The position numbers were made by a program, and so were the translations under genes. From Druceiella hillmani (Eukaryota > Arthropoda > Insecta > Lepidoptera > Hepialidae): a stretch of DNA of 64,000 nt. Position 1 is the first letter of the stretch. Each line of letters starts with the position of its first letter. The notes below the pieces were generated by a model. It was given only the letters and a program-made list of their open reading frames with translations. It did not search any database and was not told where the DNA came from. Of the stretch, positions 22,837-34,140 are shown in pieces. The DNA is taken from assembly GCA_039881145.1 (NCBI GenBank), contig JAYKKI010000015.1, positions 27,493,501-27,557,500 on the forward strand, read 5' to 3'.

Positions 22837-24254
22837 TGCGCAAAGACAAACGAAAAGAATTCTAAAAACTGTTATTCCAGGCTTAGTAACGTATCTTTAG
22901 TAGGTTGCATTTAATTTTACTTAAACGTAGTTAAAGTATAGACTCAGTTTTTTACCATTTTACTGTATATAGGTATAGATAGTTTAAGTAACTCAAAAGT
23001 TTTGATTTTATGATACATATAACAATTTAATCGCCAATTTTGTAATTTAAGCGTCAATTTTGTAAGACCTAGAGATGTAAAGATATGATAATTCTCGTGT
23101 ACTCGGCATGTTTTCTAGGAAAATTATATTTGCTTCTTAAAGATATATTTGACCTTGAAGGTATTAACCATCAAATATCATGGCAGTATTTAGTTTATTA
23201 CAGAATAAAGGTGATAATTTACAATGGGGAGAGATATATAATATATTTTATTTCAGATTATGTTTCGTTTTTTCATGATTTTGGTGATAATATTTAACAG
23301 ATTTTATATAAGTTACTATTTTTATAAAATAGGATGTTAGCTTATAAAAAAATTATTTAATTGACAAACGCATTAGCGATATAATACAAAAATAAAAGTT
23401 GAAGCTTTTTTAAACATTAACTTTGTAGTGGTGAATCTCGATGTCCACCCCTACGTAAGTTATACAAGTCAATACAAGTATTGTTCTTTGTTTGAGACTC
23501 GAAATAATCAATAAAACGAACCATAAATTTTTCCTCTCTCTTAAAATTAATTTTATAACATCCAAAGTTTTTACAGCTCATACAAACTATTTCTTTAATT
23601 TAAGTTAACAGAACTTACTTTGAGTTTACCATCATTTTTGGTGCTGAAAAAAATGTAGTCATGACCGCTTGATGAAGGCAATAGGTTTGATTGTTCAAAA
23701 AAATTTTACATGTAAAAAATGGGACGAAACTGTCTTTTTTATTGAACACAATTTTGATAATTTTACACTCGTAATAAGAAAAAACAAAATTTCTTATATA
23801 TATTAAGAAGACGTATTATCTTGCATTTTACGTATGAACAGATGTTTATGAAGAAATATTTGATATTATCTATATATACGTACATTGATAAATCCTATTT
23901 AATATTAATTTGTATTGCTAATTCTACTTATATAAACGAAATATTTTTTTTATTAAATTTTTTTTCAAAAATACATATTCTTAAATGTCGTACTTTCCAA
24001 TTATCATTCTTTATTTGATTTAAAAAATAATTTAACTTTGTTTTTAACACTTTCATTTTTACGCATTTAAAGAAAAAAATGAGAACATAAATACGCACAT
24101 CTGGTTTGTTTATGCGAGTTTTTTTTATAATTATTTCATTAAAGAAATTCCATTTTTATTTTAAATAATTTTCTACTTTTTTAATTAGTTGGATGAATAT
24201 TATTCTAGGATAAATTATATTACTTCAATTTGTCCACTGCCCCTGTGTAACTAT
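22837..24254. other. AT-rich spacer, no gene seen
   Basis: A short duplicated CGCCAATTTTGTAA / CGTCAATTTTGTAA pair lies at about 23031-23065. Nothing else is supportable. Confidence 0.5.
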
Positions 24255-24345
24255 CTGATAATAGATGGCGCTATAGTGCACACAAATTCGTAAAACTCAT
24301 CCTATAGTTCGGTCGTAATATTGTAGATGGCGGTAATGTCATAGT
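24255..24345. repeat. Pair of AGATGGCG-containing segments
   Basis: TAGATGGCGCTATAG at about 24262 and TAGATGGCGGTAATG at about 24324 are two versions of one motif. A complementary AGCGCCATCT lies at 47648. The AGATGGCGCT string is frequent in insect dispersed repeats and also contains the GCCAT core bound by Pho/YY1-type proteins. The two readings cannot be separated here. Confidence 0.4.
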
Positions 24346-25020
24346 TTTATAAATTAACTTTATGAACAACTTAATGCAAAGCTTAAATGACTGATTAAAT
24401 ATTGAGGTGGTAAAACATAAAATTTAGAACGAAATAGAACGAATAGTCTTTTTTTATATCACGAAGAGAAAAATTCGATCATTGATGAAAAAATACAGAA
24501 ATAAACTTATAAAAAACGGGTGGTTATGCTCAAATACATTATTCAGTCAAATTTGGGAATGATTGCGATAGATTAGTTATAACATTGCAAAATAAGTCAA
24601 TTAACTTGTTGGAAATGCATGTAAAATGTGTCATTACTATTTACTTTGTCTGAGAACGTCACATGCGTAATAGTACTCGAAAACTAATAGGTACCCAAAA
24701 GAGAAAAATTCAGTGAAGCATTGTTGAAGTGGCATAGTTTTAGCTTTATTTTCATTAAGTTAGAAAAAAAAACATTTGTAATAAAAGTAATTGCTATTTC
24801 TTTCGAGGCGATTATGTTTCGTATTCAGCTATTATTACACGGATTGAAAGTGAATAATATTATTTAAAAGACGTGAAGCTTGCTATGGAAAATGTAAAAT
24901 AAAAAGTTAATTAGGTACTTCAGAAAGATAACATTGTTTTTAAACCAAATAAAATTTTGTTATTATCTATTCCCAAACATATTAACTATTTAAAAAAAAT
25001 TAAGACACAATTCTCCTATT
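24346..25020. other. AT-rich spacer, no gene seen
   Basis: Nothing supportable is seen in this stretch. Confidence 0.5.
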
Positions 25021-25028
25021 CACGTGGA

Positions 25029-25072
25029 ACTTCGCTTTTCCCTGACATCTGCAATGTCAGGGAAAGCGAAGT
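25029..25072. repeat. GC-rich hairpin, 19-bp arms
   Basis: The left arm ACTTCGCTTTTCCCTGACAT and the right arm ATGTCAGGGAAAGCGAAGT pair with one extra T and a 5-nt loop. Pairing may continue outward (CACGTGG against CCGCGAG). The stem is strikingly GC-balanced for its surroundings. It could act as a structured RNA, a terminator-like hairpin or a palindromic binding site; none is proven. Confidence 0.85.
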
Positions 25073-25079
25073 CCGCGAG

Positions 25080-26340
25080 ATGATGAGTTAAGGATTAATG
25101 AACGATTTTTATTCGTTTCGAAAAGTGTTGTCCAATTAAAATAATTATTACGAATAAAAATATAGTTATTACGCTCTATCTTTAATTCAATAAAATAAGA
25201 TCCTTTGGTGGGCGAAATTTAAAAGTGATGCTTACATCCTAGTTGACAAATTAAGTGGTTGATTAAAACACAAGTCGTGTTGTATAAATAAAATAAACAA
25301 TACAAGGGTTTTAAAAACATATCATTAATTAAACATTAAATTATTACTGTGGCTACAAGCCAAGTATTGAATCGTGTAGAGAATTCTTAATTATTTAAGA
25401 AAGTTCTGCAAAGTTCTTGATTTCTATTAGAATTAAACTAAATTAACAGGTTATAGGTACAAAGATATTACGAATTTTCGTATACATATTGGTTCTAGAG
25501 TACATTTTTCATAAGAGCGCTAAATAAGTTATTATTGTAAAAGTAAACATACTCCAATAACGCTAATTTATAGATACATATTAAATAAAAAAGTACGCAA
25601 ATAAAACAATTTTTAACAAATTTGTGATTATATACAGTAATTTTTTATTTTAATGGTACTGTAGGTTCTATACATTTTATTTGATTTGATTGTGATGGGG
25701 TATACTTATCATCAATATTTAAAATTAACTGAAAAGCTCAAAAGCTTTTTTTTAGATATTTTTCTGCAGGAGTATGCGATAATTTTAAAGTATCTTATAC
25801 CTCTCCAGTTTATTATAATCTACGTTATTCGGATTTCAGTATTCGGTGTTACTATAGCTGACACATACATAGTTCAAAATTTGCCTATGATCTGGTCCGA
25901 TAGTCTGTGTATTGCAATTTTATTCCAAAATCTTTGTTGTTGTCTATAGGTATATAATTTTGCTAAATAACTTTTGTATGGTACAGAAGTTCTTACATAT
26001 GAAGAAAATAGTTAAGACAGCGGAATAAGAAGTCACTTGTGCGGTATTGCACGTTATCAAGCGAATTGATAAATTTAAATTCCTTCAAGATTATAAAATA
26101 ATTGAAAACAATTTATTTACGAGCGCGTTTTAGAGATGAGTGAAATTTATTGTTGAGAATAGAAATAGAAGTGACATTTGAACAAGTGCACGAATTGGGG
26201 TGGGCGCTCTTCTAGAAACTTTGATCGTGACATGTATAAAGACTTATACCGTAGGTTCTTAAGTACGCTTTTGTACTAGCGGCTAATGTGAATAAATCCG
26301 ATTAACGAAAATGATAGAAAATAAAGGAACATTAAAGAAA
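25080..26340. other. AT-rich spacer, no gene seen
   Basis: An 87-codon frame (25686-25949) is rich in Ile/Leu/Phe, as AT-rich chance frames are, and has no recognised domain. Confidence 0.45.
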
Positions 26341-26343
26341 GTC

Positions 26344-26431
26344 ATAATATTAATTCATAAAAGTTTATAAGCGGGATTGAATTGTGAAAATATTAATTCA
26401 TAAAAGATTATAAGCGGGATTGTATTGTGAA
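26344..26431. repeat. Tandem duplication, about 44-bp unit, two copies
   Basis: Each unit contains AATATTAATTCATAAAAG, then TTATAAGCGGGATTG and ATTGTGAAA; the copies are about 95% alike, so the duplication is recent. Downstream (about 26555-26685) four degenerate TAATATAAAGAA-type strings continue a repetitive texture. Confidence 0.85.
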
Positions 26432-27299
26432 AGGGTATTGGGTAAATATAAAAGAAATGAAATAAAAAGTGCATATTCGTTACGCGAGAATGCGACACGA
26501 ATGCAAGGCAGTATTCGCTGTTAGTGATTTACATAATCCAAGGCATGCAAATGCTGTTACCAATATAAAGAACGCGAGTCAGAATATCTTATTACTAATA
26601 TAAAGAATGAGATTAATAAAAATGCCGATACTAATATTAAAAATTCCAGACACAAATATTCTCTAACTCATATAAAGAAGAAAATCTCCGTTAAAATGAT
26701 TTGTTTTAAAATACTTATATGAACACCGGATTAATAAATGCGGATATTCAACCGACCAAGAAAGAAGTAAAAAGAAAGCTTTCTGTTGGCCTTGAGATAT
26801 TGTGAAGGAGCCCTCTGAACGAAGTTATGAAAATGGGGCAAATATCTACGACAAGAAAATCAAACGTTTAAGAAATTGATGCAATCATTTCATTATACAT
26901 AAATATTTTTTAAAATTGAATATCAACTACTAATATATTTTAACAACACTAAATATTTAACAATACGTTAATTAAAAATTAACACCGAACTTCTTCAAAT
27001 CAGTCATAATTCAAGTTCGGCCTTTATTAAAGCTGGCGCGTATCTAAAGGGTGGAGGAGGGGTGTGGTGGATAAATTCACTGGTTCTTTTCTTAAAAATT
27101 GAATTCCTTTTCAAGAAAAATAATTAAGAAAAATAATAAATTCAGTGAGATCCAGGGGATTTCCCGACAGCTGGACCTTACTTAAATTCGTCTCTGCATT
27201 AAAGGATACGATAAAGAAACTGAATCTATAAAGATAATATAAAACTAAGAATAATTAACATAATGTTAATTAGTCATTATTATTAACCATTAAATAATC
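26432..27299. other. AT-rich spacer
   Basis: Apart from degenerate TAATATAAAGAA strings and a short ATTAACATAATGTTAAT palindrome (about 27254), I see nothing supportable. Confidence 0.45.
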
Positions 27300-27720
27300 T
27301 CATCGCTAATTAAACAAAACACAAAGCCAGCATCGGCGAACCTCGGCCAGGCGTTTCGCCTCTAGATTACATAAACGCCGCTATGATGAAAACCAAGATA
27401 CTAATGAAAAGGGATGGCAATAACAAAAGGGTGTAACCGGTTACGCCCTTTAATGTGCATACGTGTACCGTGCACTATCTCTTTCCCGCTAATGTATATT
27501 TACATACTCACTCATACCACTGCGCGGGTGCTAGGCGGCAGTCACACGGCGAGCGTCGCCATGTGTGGAGATGTGTAGATATAGCGAAGTATATGCGTGT
27601 GTATAAACATGCATATACGGACGTACTATGGAAGAAAGTATATGTGTGTGAGTGTAAACGTATGAGAGTGGTAGCGTGTATAGGTACAGTGATAGGTGCA
27701 TGTAATTGAAGTGGAATGTT
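27300..27720. promoter_or_regulatory. GC-balanced island with Grainyhead-type palindrome
   Basis: The island includes CATCGGCGAACCTCGGCCAGG (first 20 bases from about 27331), the 26-bp palindrome at 27426-27451, and a GT/CA-rich second half. Three frames of 69-84 codons on both strands overlap, which argues against coding. Candidate enhancer-like DNA. Confidence 0.35.
27426..27451. promoter_or_regulatory. 26-bp palindrome centred on a Grainyhead-type site
   Basis: AAAGGGTGTAACC is followed by GGTTACGCCCTTT, its reverse complement with one mismatch and no spacer. The centre TAACCGGTTA contains AACCGGTT, the classical Grainyhead/CP2 consensus. Grh is an epithelial transcription factor of animals. 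Binding is inferred only. Confidence 0.45.
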
Positions 27721-28500
27721 GCAAATATTGTTCGCGACATTTTGGATGTCTAAAGACATTGTATCACTTGCTCATATCATTTGCGCCGTAATATTTCCAA
27801 GTCTGAAAATGAGTTTAATATTAGAAGTTTTAACTACATATTGTTATTGATAGATAGATTTGGTATATCATGTGACAAATACCAACATCGTAAGTAAAGA
27901 AACACTTAAACTTTTTATGTGAAACGTCTATTGGCGCGTTTGAATGGGAGTTAAAACGTTCTAATGGCACGTCGAGACGTGCCATTCGGCCAGCTTCGCG
28001 TCTTGTCGGCTCTTTCCAACTTAATTCAGCCAGCTTCCTGTTTTGTCGACTATCAGTTTTACAAAATTAAAAATATATTTTCAATAGATTGTTAAGAAAT
28101 ATATTTGTGATAGATTATTGCATAAAAATAAAATAACGAAATTAATATAATATTTTATTCTTAACAACTATCTAAATATTCGTTTTTTCGTTTTCAATTT
28201 GTTTAAGAAAATATTTAAAAAAAAAAAAAGTTAGATGTTTCACATCTGCCAGGCGTCTCATGACGCTCTCATTCTTTTTTTTATAAAACCTTAGTGTCAA
28301 AATGTAAAATATTTCTTTAAATTTTTTTAAGATATATTATTTTAGAATGGATGCTGATTCATAGAACATGCGCTCGAAATTTAAAAATTGTTTTTAGTTT
28401 CGCTACTAAAACTATTAACCCGCCATTTTTCCAGGGGATTTTTGAGAGAAACTTCTTAAACTTATCACGTGAGGTAGGTATATAAACAGAGCAGCGTTCA
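27721..28500. other. Spacer, no gene seen
   Basis: A locally self-similar patch lies around 27960-28050: AATGGCACGTC with its complement GACGTGCCATT (about 27963-27986), and two CAGCTTC-G-TTTGTCG strings. Otherwise AT-rich. Confidence 0.45.
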
Positions 28501-28502
28501 AT

Positions 28503-28705
28503 CTTTATTTATTTATCTACTTTAATGTATTTAATTGATGGACTTTTGACGGACTTATTGCTAAGAGAGCAATCTCTTACAGACAATCATAACGCCGATC
28601 CAGCCCCGCTCGACGAACGGCCGGGAATTGAACCCGGGTCTCCGTGGTGTGCTGCGTAGTCAAAGGCCGTATGCCCTGTAATCAACTTAACACACTACGG
28701 CGAAA
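28503..28705 (-). mobile_element. tRNA-derived SINE
   Basis: Read on the minus strand, it starts near 28705 with CGCCGTAGTGTGTTAAG, resembling RNA polymerase III box A. About 60 nt later comes GGGTTCAATTCCC (28623-28634 region), a near-perfect box B. A unique body follows, then a 3' tail of TAAATAAATAAA type at 28505-28518. Box order, spacing and short-repeat tail are those of a SINE mobilised by a LINE. The spacing and lack of a clover-leaf rule out a functional tRNA. Flanking duplications are not clear. Partner LINE unknown. Confidence 0.7.
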
Positions 28706-29349
28706 ACTCTTCTGTTGTTCTGTTACTACTTTCGATGAGCACAGAACAAACAAAATATTGAAATTTCACTAAGAGACCTTTGAGCGCTTTCGCTTTATGA
28801 ATTTCATTTAACGACGAATCAGCAAAGTAACGCCCGAAACATCTACAATGATGGCTAAAGGTATAAACACAGCTCACAGCCAAGCATTTGTTCCAAGACA
28901 GTTCTCATTGAATGCTGTCTTCTACAATAAATTAGAAAATTGAAAAGCTTATTTGAAACAATTCCGCGGTTAACTTCACGTCACAGAGTTACTCTCGTAC
29001 TCATATACAGAAAAAAACTCTACTCAATAGAAAAATATCTTCATACTTTAGACAAGAAGTGGAAGGTTATGTCTAGAAGTGGAATATATAATATATGGTA
29101 CCCACATGGTTTCACCCTGATGGATTAAAATGGCTAAGTAGATATTGTATTTTAGTACATCAATATGCCTTTATACTATTTACATACAATTCAAGGACTG
29201 CACCTACGAGAAGAAGAGGCACTAGTCTATGGTATGTTAATCTATTACATCTAACATAAAGACAATTCGAAGATGTAATACGAACCTTGTCCTCTTTAAT
29301 AGTTAGCAATTTGATACAACTGATTGTGCTATTTTCCACGCCAGAAGGA
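28706..29349. other. Spacer, no recognised gene
   Basis: A 62-codon plus frame (28940-29128) has an unusually even residue mix for this window, but no domain I know and no neighbouring exon signal. It could be a transposon fragment; unproven. Confidence 0.35.
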
Positions 29350-29610
29350 GATCTGTGGGTACGCACCCGAATAACAGTGGGTACGTACCCGAATGACTTT
29401 GGGCACGCTCGAATGAATTTGGGTATGCATTCGAATGGCTGTGGGTACGCACCCGCAGCCACTCTGGGCTCAGAGTATGCAATCGAATGTCTGTAGTACG
29501 TATCCGAATGATTTTGGGTACGTACGTGAATTAATTTTTATACCACTCGAATGACTGTAGTTACGTACCCGAATAACTTTTGGTACGTACCCGAATGATA
29601 GTGTTTAGAG
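29350..29610. repeat. Minisatellite, about 24-bp self-complementary unit
   Basis: About ten degenerate copies of GTGGGTACGTACCCGAATGA + CTTT follow one another. The core GGGTACGTACCC is itself a perfect palindrome. Unit length varies (about 20-26 bp) and the central copies are most decayed. Frames on both strands show an eight-residue periodicity because the unit is a multiple of three; this is not evidence of a gene. Confidence 0.9.
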
Positions 29611-30603
29611 ACTTTTTGGTTCTGATCCAAATTAGTGATCACTTGACAAAGGTTTGATTATTGAGAAGTAATTAAGAGAATTAAAAGTAAATAACCAATA
29701 TTTAAAATTAGGGCAGGTTAAGGTTTATTTATAATGACGTATTGACGACTAATTTCCTTCATATTAAGTGAAATTGAGGCAAAAAGAAATTAATAATTGC
29801 GTCTATTGGGACATTATTCGTTAAAATATATATATTATTAAAATCTTATCCTAATTAACAAATTATTTTCTGAAGTATCTTTATGATCTATTATGCTTTA
29901 TTTATATTTTCATAACTCTAGCAAACGTAGGATTTTTATAAAGCACTATTATTTCCAGAATTTGGAAATAAATCAAAATCATGAATTAATTTGTTGAAAA
30001 CTCATAAAATGATTGGTTCTAGAAGATTTTGATCGGATTTGAAGATTTTATGATTCTTACACTTTATTTTAGAGCTTGGGTCCTCCACGAAGCTTATCCA
30101 CTGCACAAGATTTACACACGGCACACCATCCCTGCTGCTTTGACCTTCTGCAGCAAGTTGCAGCTCCCGGTTTTCCTAGGTATAATTACCTCTACTCAAG
30201 GGTTCTAGGTAGTAATATGTGTCCAAAGATGGCATCTAATAATATTACATTTCATCGGTCTCTTTATATTGTACCCCAAAAAAAGGAGAAAAACATCATT
30301 ACGTGGAAAAATTCTTATTCGTCAGGTCTTTTCCACGCATGGTATCTGTGCGTACCTCAACTGAAGTTCTGTAGAAATAATAATAAAAATACATTAATTG
30401 CGTTTTTCGCCTGTATATAGAAAATGTTAAAATAATTTTCAGTTAGAGCTTTTATTTCCATAAGGATTTAATAAGTAAACAAAATAATATTGTAAATCAG
30501 AAATAATAATATATTGCTGGAAAATGTTACGGTTCGTATCTAAACGTGGCATACCGTTATTTAATGATGTTACTTATATTATTTGATAATTTATATACAC
30601 ACA
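29611..30603. other. Spacer with one moderately GC-rich patch
   Basis: A patch at about 30070-30215 (GGGTCCTCCACGAAGC, CCTGCTGCTTTGACCTTC) interrupts AT-rich DNA and opens a 114-codon frame (30076-30420). The residues match no family I know. It may be an old repeat or regulatory fragment. Confidence 0.35.
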
Positions 30604-30605
30604 CA

Positions 30606-30642
<37 letters not shown>
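30604..30642. repeat. (TA)n microsatellite
   Basis: A short TA array preceded by ACACACACAAACA. Confidence 0.95.
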
Positions 30643-30644
<2 letters not shown>

Positions 30645-30916
30645 GCTGAAAATATTACCACTACTATTTTAAATGACACTTAAAGCTCTCAAGTTTTCTT
30701 CCATTATGGTTTCGTTAAACGCCCTCCAATACTTATGTTCTGTATCAGATTGGAAGTGTGCTAAACTGTCCTACTATAATTTTACGTTGATATTAATGTA
30801 TAAATGAACAGGATATTTCAAGCTGATTGGTCAAAAATCAGTACTGAGTAAATATCATGGAAAACTGTAAATTTTTTTTTCATGAACCAGATAGTTCACG
30901 GTTATGAACTTACTTT

Positions 30917-30931
30917 AAGTTCACTGAACTT
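30917..30931. promoter_or_regulatory. Perfect IR-1 ecdysone-receptor-type element
   Basis: AAGTTCACTGAACTT is a perfect inverted repeat of AGTTCA with 1-bp spacing. It fits the EcR/USP consensus RGKTCANTGAMCY at every position. About 15 bp upstream a second, wider-spaced GTTCA...TGAAC pair occurs (about 30896-30909). Function is inferred. Confidence 0.45.
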
Positions 30932-31859
30932 GAGAGAAATCACCACGGTATGGACAAATCATCAACACAGAATATACGGCATTTATTATTATTAGAGTGT
31001 AGTACTATTTTAGTACTAGACATGAGATGTATATTGTATATTTGCTTAGTATTTTATAAATATATATCCATAACAATTTTAGGCACTGATCTGCAGAAAA
31101 AACAAATATTTCCAAGTACTAAATATTTAATCAATAATTATTAGGTATATAAGCTGTTTTCTCTTTTGAAAATTTAACTATAATGGTCATATTTCAGTTA
31201 AATCAAAACATTTTTCATGAATTTTATAAATTGATTTTTTTTACTTAAACTTATCATTGCCACTCCCGTAGAATTTTTTTTATTATGAACACATTCAAAA
31301 TTTTGATATAATATGATTTTAATGAAACGATTTAAATTATATAAAACATATGTGCTATTATAACTTTATTGTTACAATTTAACACTTCAATCTTTTACTG
31401 TTTCGTTCAGAAAGAACAAATAATCAAACAAACCATTTTTAACTTTTAGTAGTTATCATTTTTAATTTTTTAAAAACTACATATATTTTAATTTAATAAG
31501 TAGGTTTTTGCTATAAAATGCGCTAAAAAATAAAGTCATATTATATTGTCAAATGTTTCAAAAGTCATTCGTAACGAAAAATATTATTAACGATAACTTC
31601 TCAAAAAAAAAATGAATTCATTTCAATTAAATGTTCTTTCTGATTATAGAAAATACCCCGTTTGTATACCTATTTAGTAATCCGAATATTGATGTAATAA
31701 TTGAATAATCACACGTGGTTTCATCATATTGGCGACTATGAATATAGGATACAACGAACAACTGAAAACATGCCTTTTTTTAATTAAAATAATTAAATAG
31801 CACTCTGTCATCCTGCAAGCACGAGTATGTGCAGACTTATTACTTCAATTCAATATAAA
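30932..31859. other. AT-rich spacer, no gene seen
   Basis: Nothing supportable is seen in this stretch. Confidence 0.5.
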
Positions 31860-32050
31860 GGCGTGCTTCGAACTTAAACGCAGACTTTAATAAAGTAGCA
31901 CTAGGAGCGAAAGCACGTAAACGTAAACAAAAGCTCGGCCTCGCCTTGTCCCGTAATAACTTCCCGCCCACGGGCGTCTAGGCGGGCGGCGAGTCGAGCT
32001 CTGGAATATGTGTGCGATGTCATTACCTACCTAATCGCAATAAATGTTCA
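31860..32050. promoter_or_regulatory. GC-rich island, candidate regulatory element
   Basis: It contains ACTTCCCGCCCACGGGCG (about 31959), which includes an E2F-like TTCCCGCC, then GCGGGCGGCGAGTCGAGC (about 31982). TGGAATATGTG and CATTACCTACC follow. No frame of note. Confidence 0.3.
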
Positions 32051-33479
32051 TGTCATTTTTTTGGCATTGCGAATTTATAGTTCGATGGTTTAGTTTAAAT
32101 AATATAAAATTGTTGATAAGCTGAGGAATGTAAACTCTAGTACATGTAAAAAACTAACTAGATTTATTTATATTTCGTGAAAGTGCATGCTTTCTCTATA
32201 GAAGTTACCGACAAAGAAATAAATGGAATTGTTTGTATGTTAATAATTTTATATACGTCATTATATTTACATAGTTTCTAAGCGTCTTCATTTGTTTAGA
32301 GATACATATATTCGTACGATGTAGGGATATATTACGCACTACTTTGTAAGTACATATTCATGACTTTCCAGTAATGAATATTTATGGGGAGCTTTCGAAT
32401 AGCTCAAAATTTCGGACCATACTGTTTGTGAAAAATCGATAGTTGCACATAACAAGTTACCATCATAAAATATATCGATAAAATTATAATTTTCATGCAC
32501 ATTATTTCCAGAAAGATAATAGAAGTTTTTTATTATCTAAATCCTATTCAAATTAAATCTCAAAATAATAAAAATTACCCGGAAATGAAATGAAATGGAT
32601 TAAAATTCAATGAATCAAATTTATTACGTTATATTTTTATTGGTTTAATCAGGCTCAGTAACTTTGAAGATAAGGTATAAAGCAAGCATTGTTAGTTTTT
32701 CTTGTCAATTGAATACTTGCAATAAATTACGATAGTTCCGGAAATTGGACATATTCTTCTGAACATTTTCACCAATATTTCTGGGATAGAACTATCTTAG
32801 ATAAAATTATGAAAATTGTCTTATATACATTATACACGAAGCTTAGAAACAAAATTATATTTTTCCATTCGTCACTTTAAAATGTCTGAATATTTTTAGG
32901 AATTAAATATGTGCGGAGTCTGAAATAAATTTGAATTGATATGCTTTATCACTCTGCTAAATTTCAAGTTTCTCCGTCAAACGGTTCTTTACAAAACCGA
33001 ATGTGACAGAGGGACGGATACTTGAAAGATTGCATAAGGATTCCGTTTTTCTCAAGAGTTTCGTTTCTCTCTTTGCGGTTAGAAAAGAATGTATGAGTTA
33101 TTTTTTGTTTCATTCCCAAAGCTTTTCTATGGAAAAACGAAAATTTAAAACCTTTACATTACATCATCTTACACAAACACATATCCTGCCTGTTATTTAA
33201 CGAGGAATAAATTTCATTTTATGCATATATGTAAAGTAAATAGGTGAATTTACGTAAAATTACATTCACAATTTCTTTATTTCACTTAACTTTTGGTGGT
33301 CCGAAAATTGCGTACGTAATTTCACTCATTCTTAATCCTTTTCCGTTTAATTCGACAGCTGCAAGCGGTTATTTCGAGTTGCAAACAATAATACGGTGAT
33401 CTGTAGCCTCTCAATTCTATTCGTTGACAACATACAAAACATATTAAATTGAACTCAAACGATGTAAAGGTACGCAGCG
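32051..33479. other. AT-rich spacer with one repeat-like fragment
   Basis: At about 32950-33030 the string CTAAATTTCAAGTTTCTCCG, then CAAACGGTTCTTTACAAAAC and GACAGAGGGACGGATA, resembles a decayed retroposon tail. A 65-codon frame follows by chance. Otherwise empty. Confidence 0.4.
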
Positions 33480-34140
33480 GGAGCAAAGGGGTTACCTACT
33501 TATTTCGTACAAAATGAGTTTCAATCATTCCCTCGGCCCCCGCGTTTGTAATTTATTCAGCCGTCAGGGACGCGCCGCACGCGCCCGCCGCCCGCAACAC
33601 AAACGACGGCAAAAAGAAGGAATTCGACCCACACTTAACACTGCGACTAGGCAGAGTAGGAACGGCACAAAAAGCTTTTAAGGCCTTTGCATTTTTTCCA
33701 CCGCTCCGGGCGCCGGACGGAGGGGACGGAGAAAATTATAAAAGACAAAGATGGCAGCAGGGCGCGAGCGAGAGGCCGCGCTCGGAGATGTGAGAAATAA
33801 TCTCCAAACAGCTCGGAGACATCGTGGCGGATGCTGCGATAAAAACTTATGCGTTTCGGTTTGGAGATACGGCGGATTGGATCGCTGGCTCCGGGCGAGG
33901 CCGGCCCGGCCCGCCTAATTGACAATTATTCCGCGCGGTTATCCCGCCCATTCAACGGCCAGATATTGTATGATAAATCTATGCTCGCGCCGTTCCGACC
34001 GCGGTACCAATTGTGCACATAGCAAATTAAACCGGAAGCTGGGAGATGGTTTTTTGAGGCTTTGAGGGAAACAGGCGCGATAACTTAACCGATAAAAGTT
34101 TGATGTACATGCAAGGGCCGTGATGTTCATTTATGCGATG
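33480..34140. promoter_or_regulatory. Large GC-rich island, strongest candidate conserved element
   Basis: This is the longest GC-rich block in the window. It includes a CGCGCCGCACGCGCCCGCCG stretch (about 33569), CTCCGGGCGCCGGACGGAGG (about 33703), ATAAAAACTTATGCG (about 33839), TAATTGACAATTATT (about 33917), GGTTATCCCGCCC (about 33937) and GACCGCGGTACC. AT-rich homeodomain-type cores embedded in GC-rich text are typical of insect developmental enhancers or promoters. Two minus-strand frames (33647-33925 and 33939-34130) have no recognised domain. An unannotated 5' exon with a promoter cannot be excluded. Confidence 0.4.

Noticed and set aside
28468..28482. let-7-like TGAGGTAGGTA string
   Set aside because: It diverges from let-7 after the seed and has no complementary arm for a precursor hairpin.
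28600..28705. Possible functional tRNA gene on the minus strand
   Set aside because: Box A-like and box B-like strings are present, but spacing is wrong, no clover-leaf stems form, and the tail is SINE-like.
29160..29496. Repeat-containing protein with eight-residue periodicity on either strand
   Set aside because: The periodicity follows from a DNA unit of about 24 bp; the array is self-complementary, so both strands show it, and indels break the phase.
30076..30420. 114-codon plus-strand frame
   Set aside because: A GC-balanced patch followed by AT-rich text; neither strand gives a known protein. Kept only as a spacer note.
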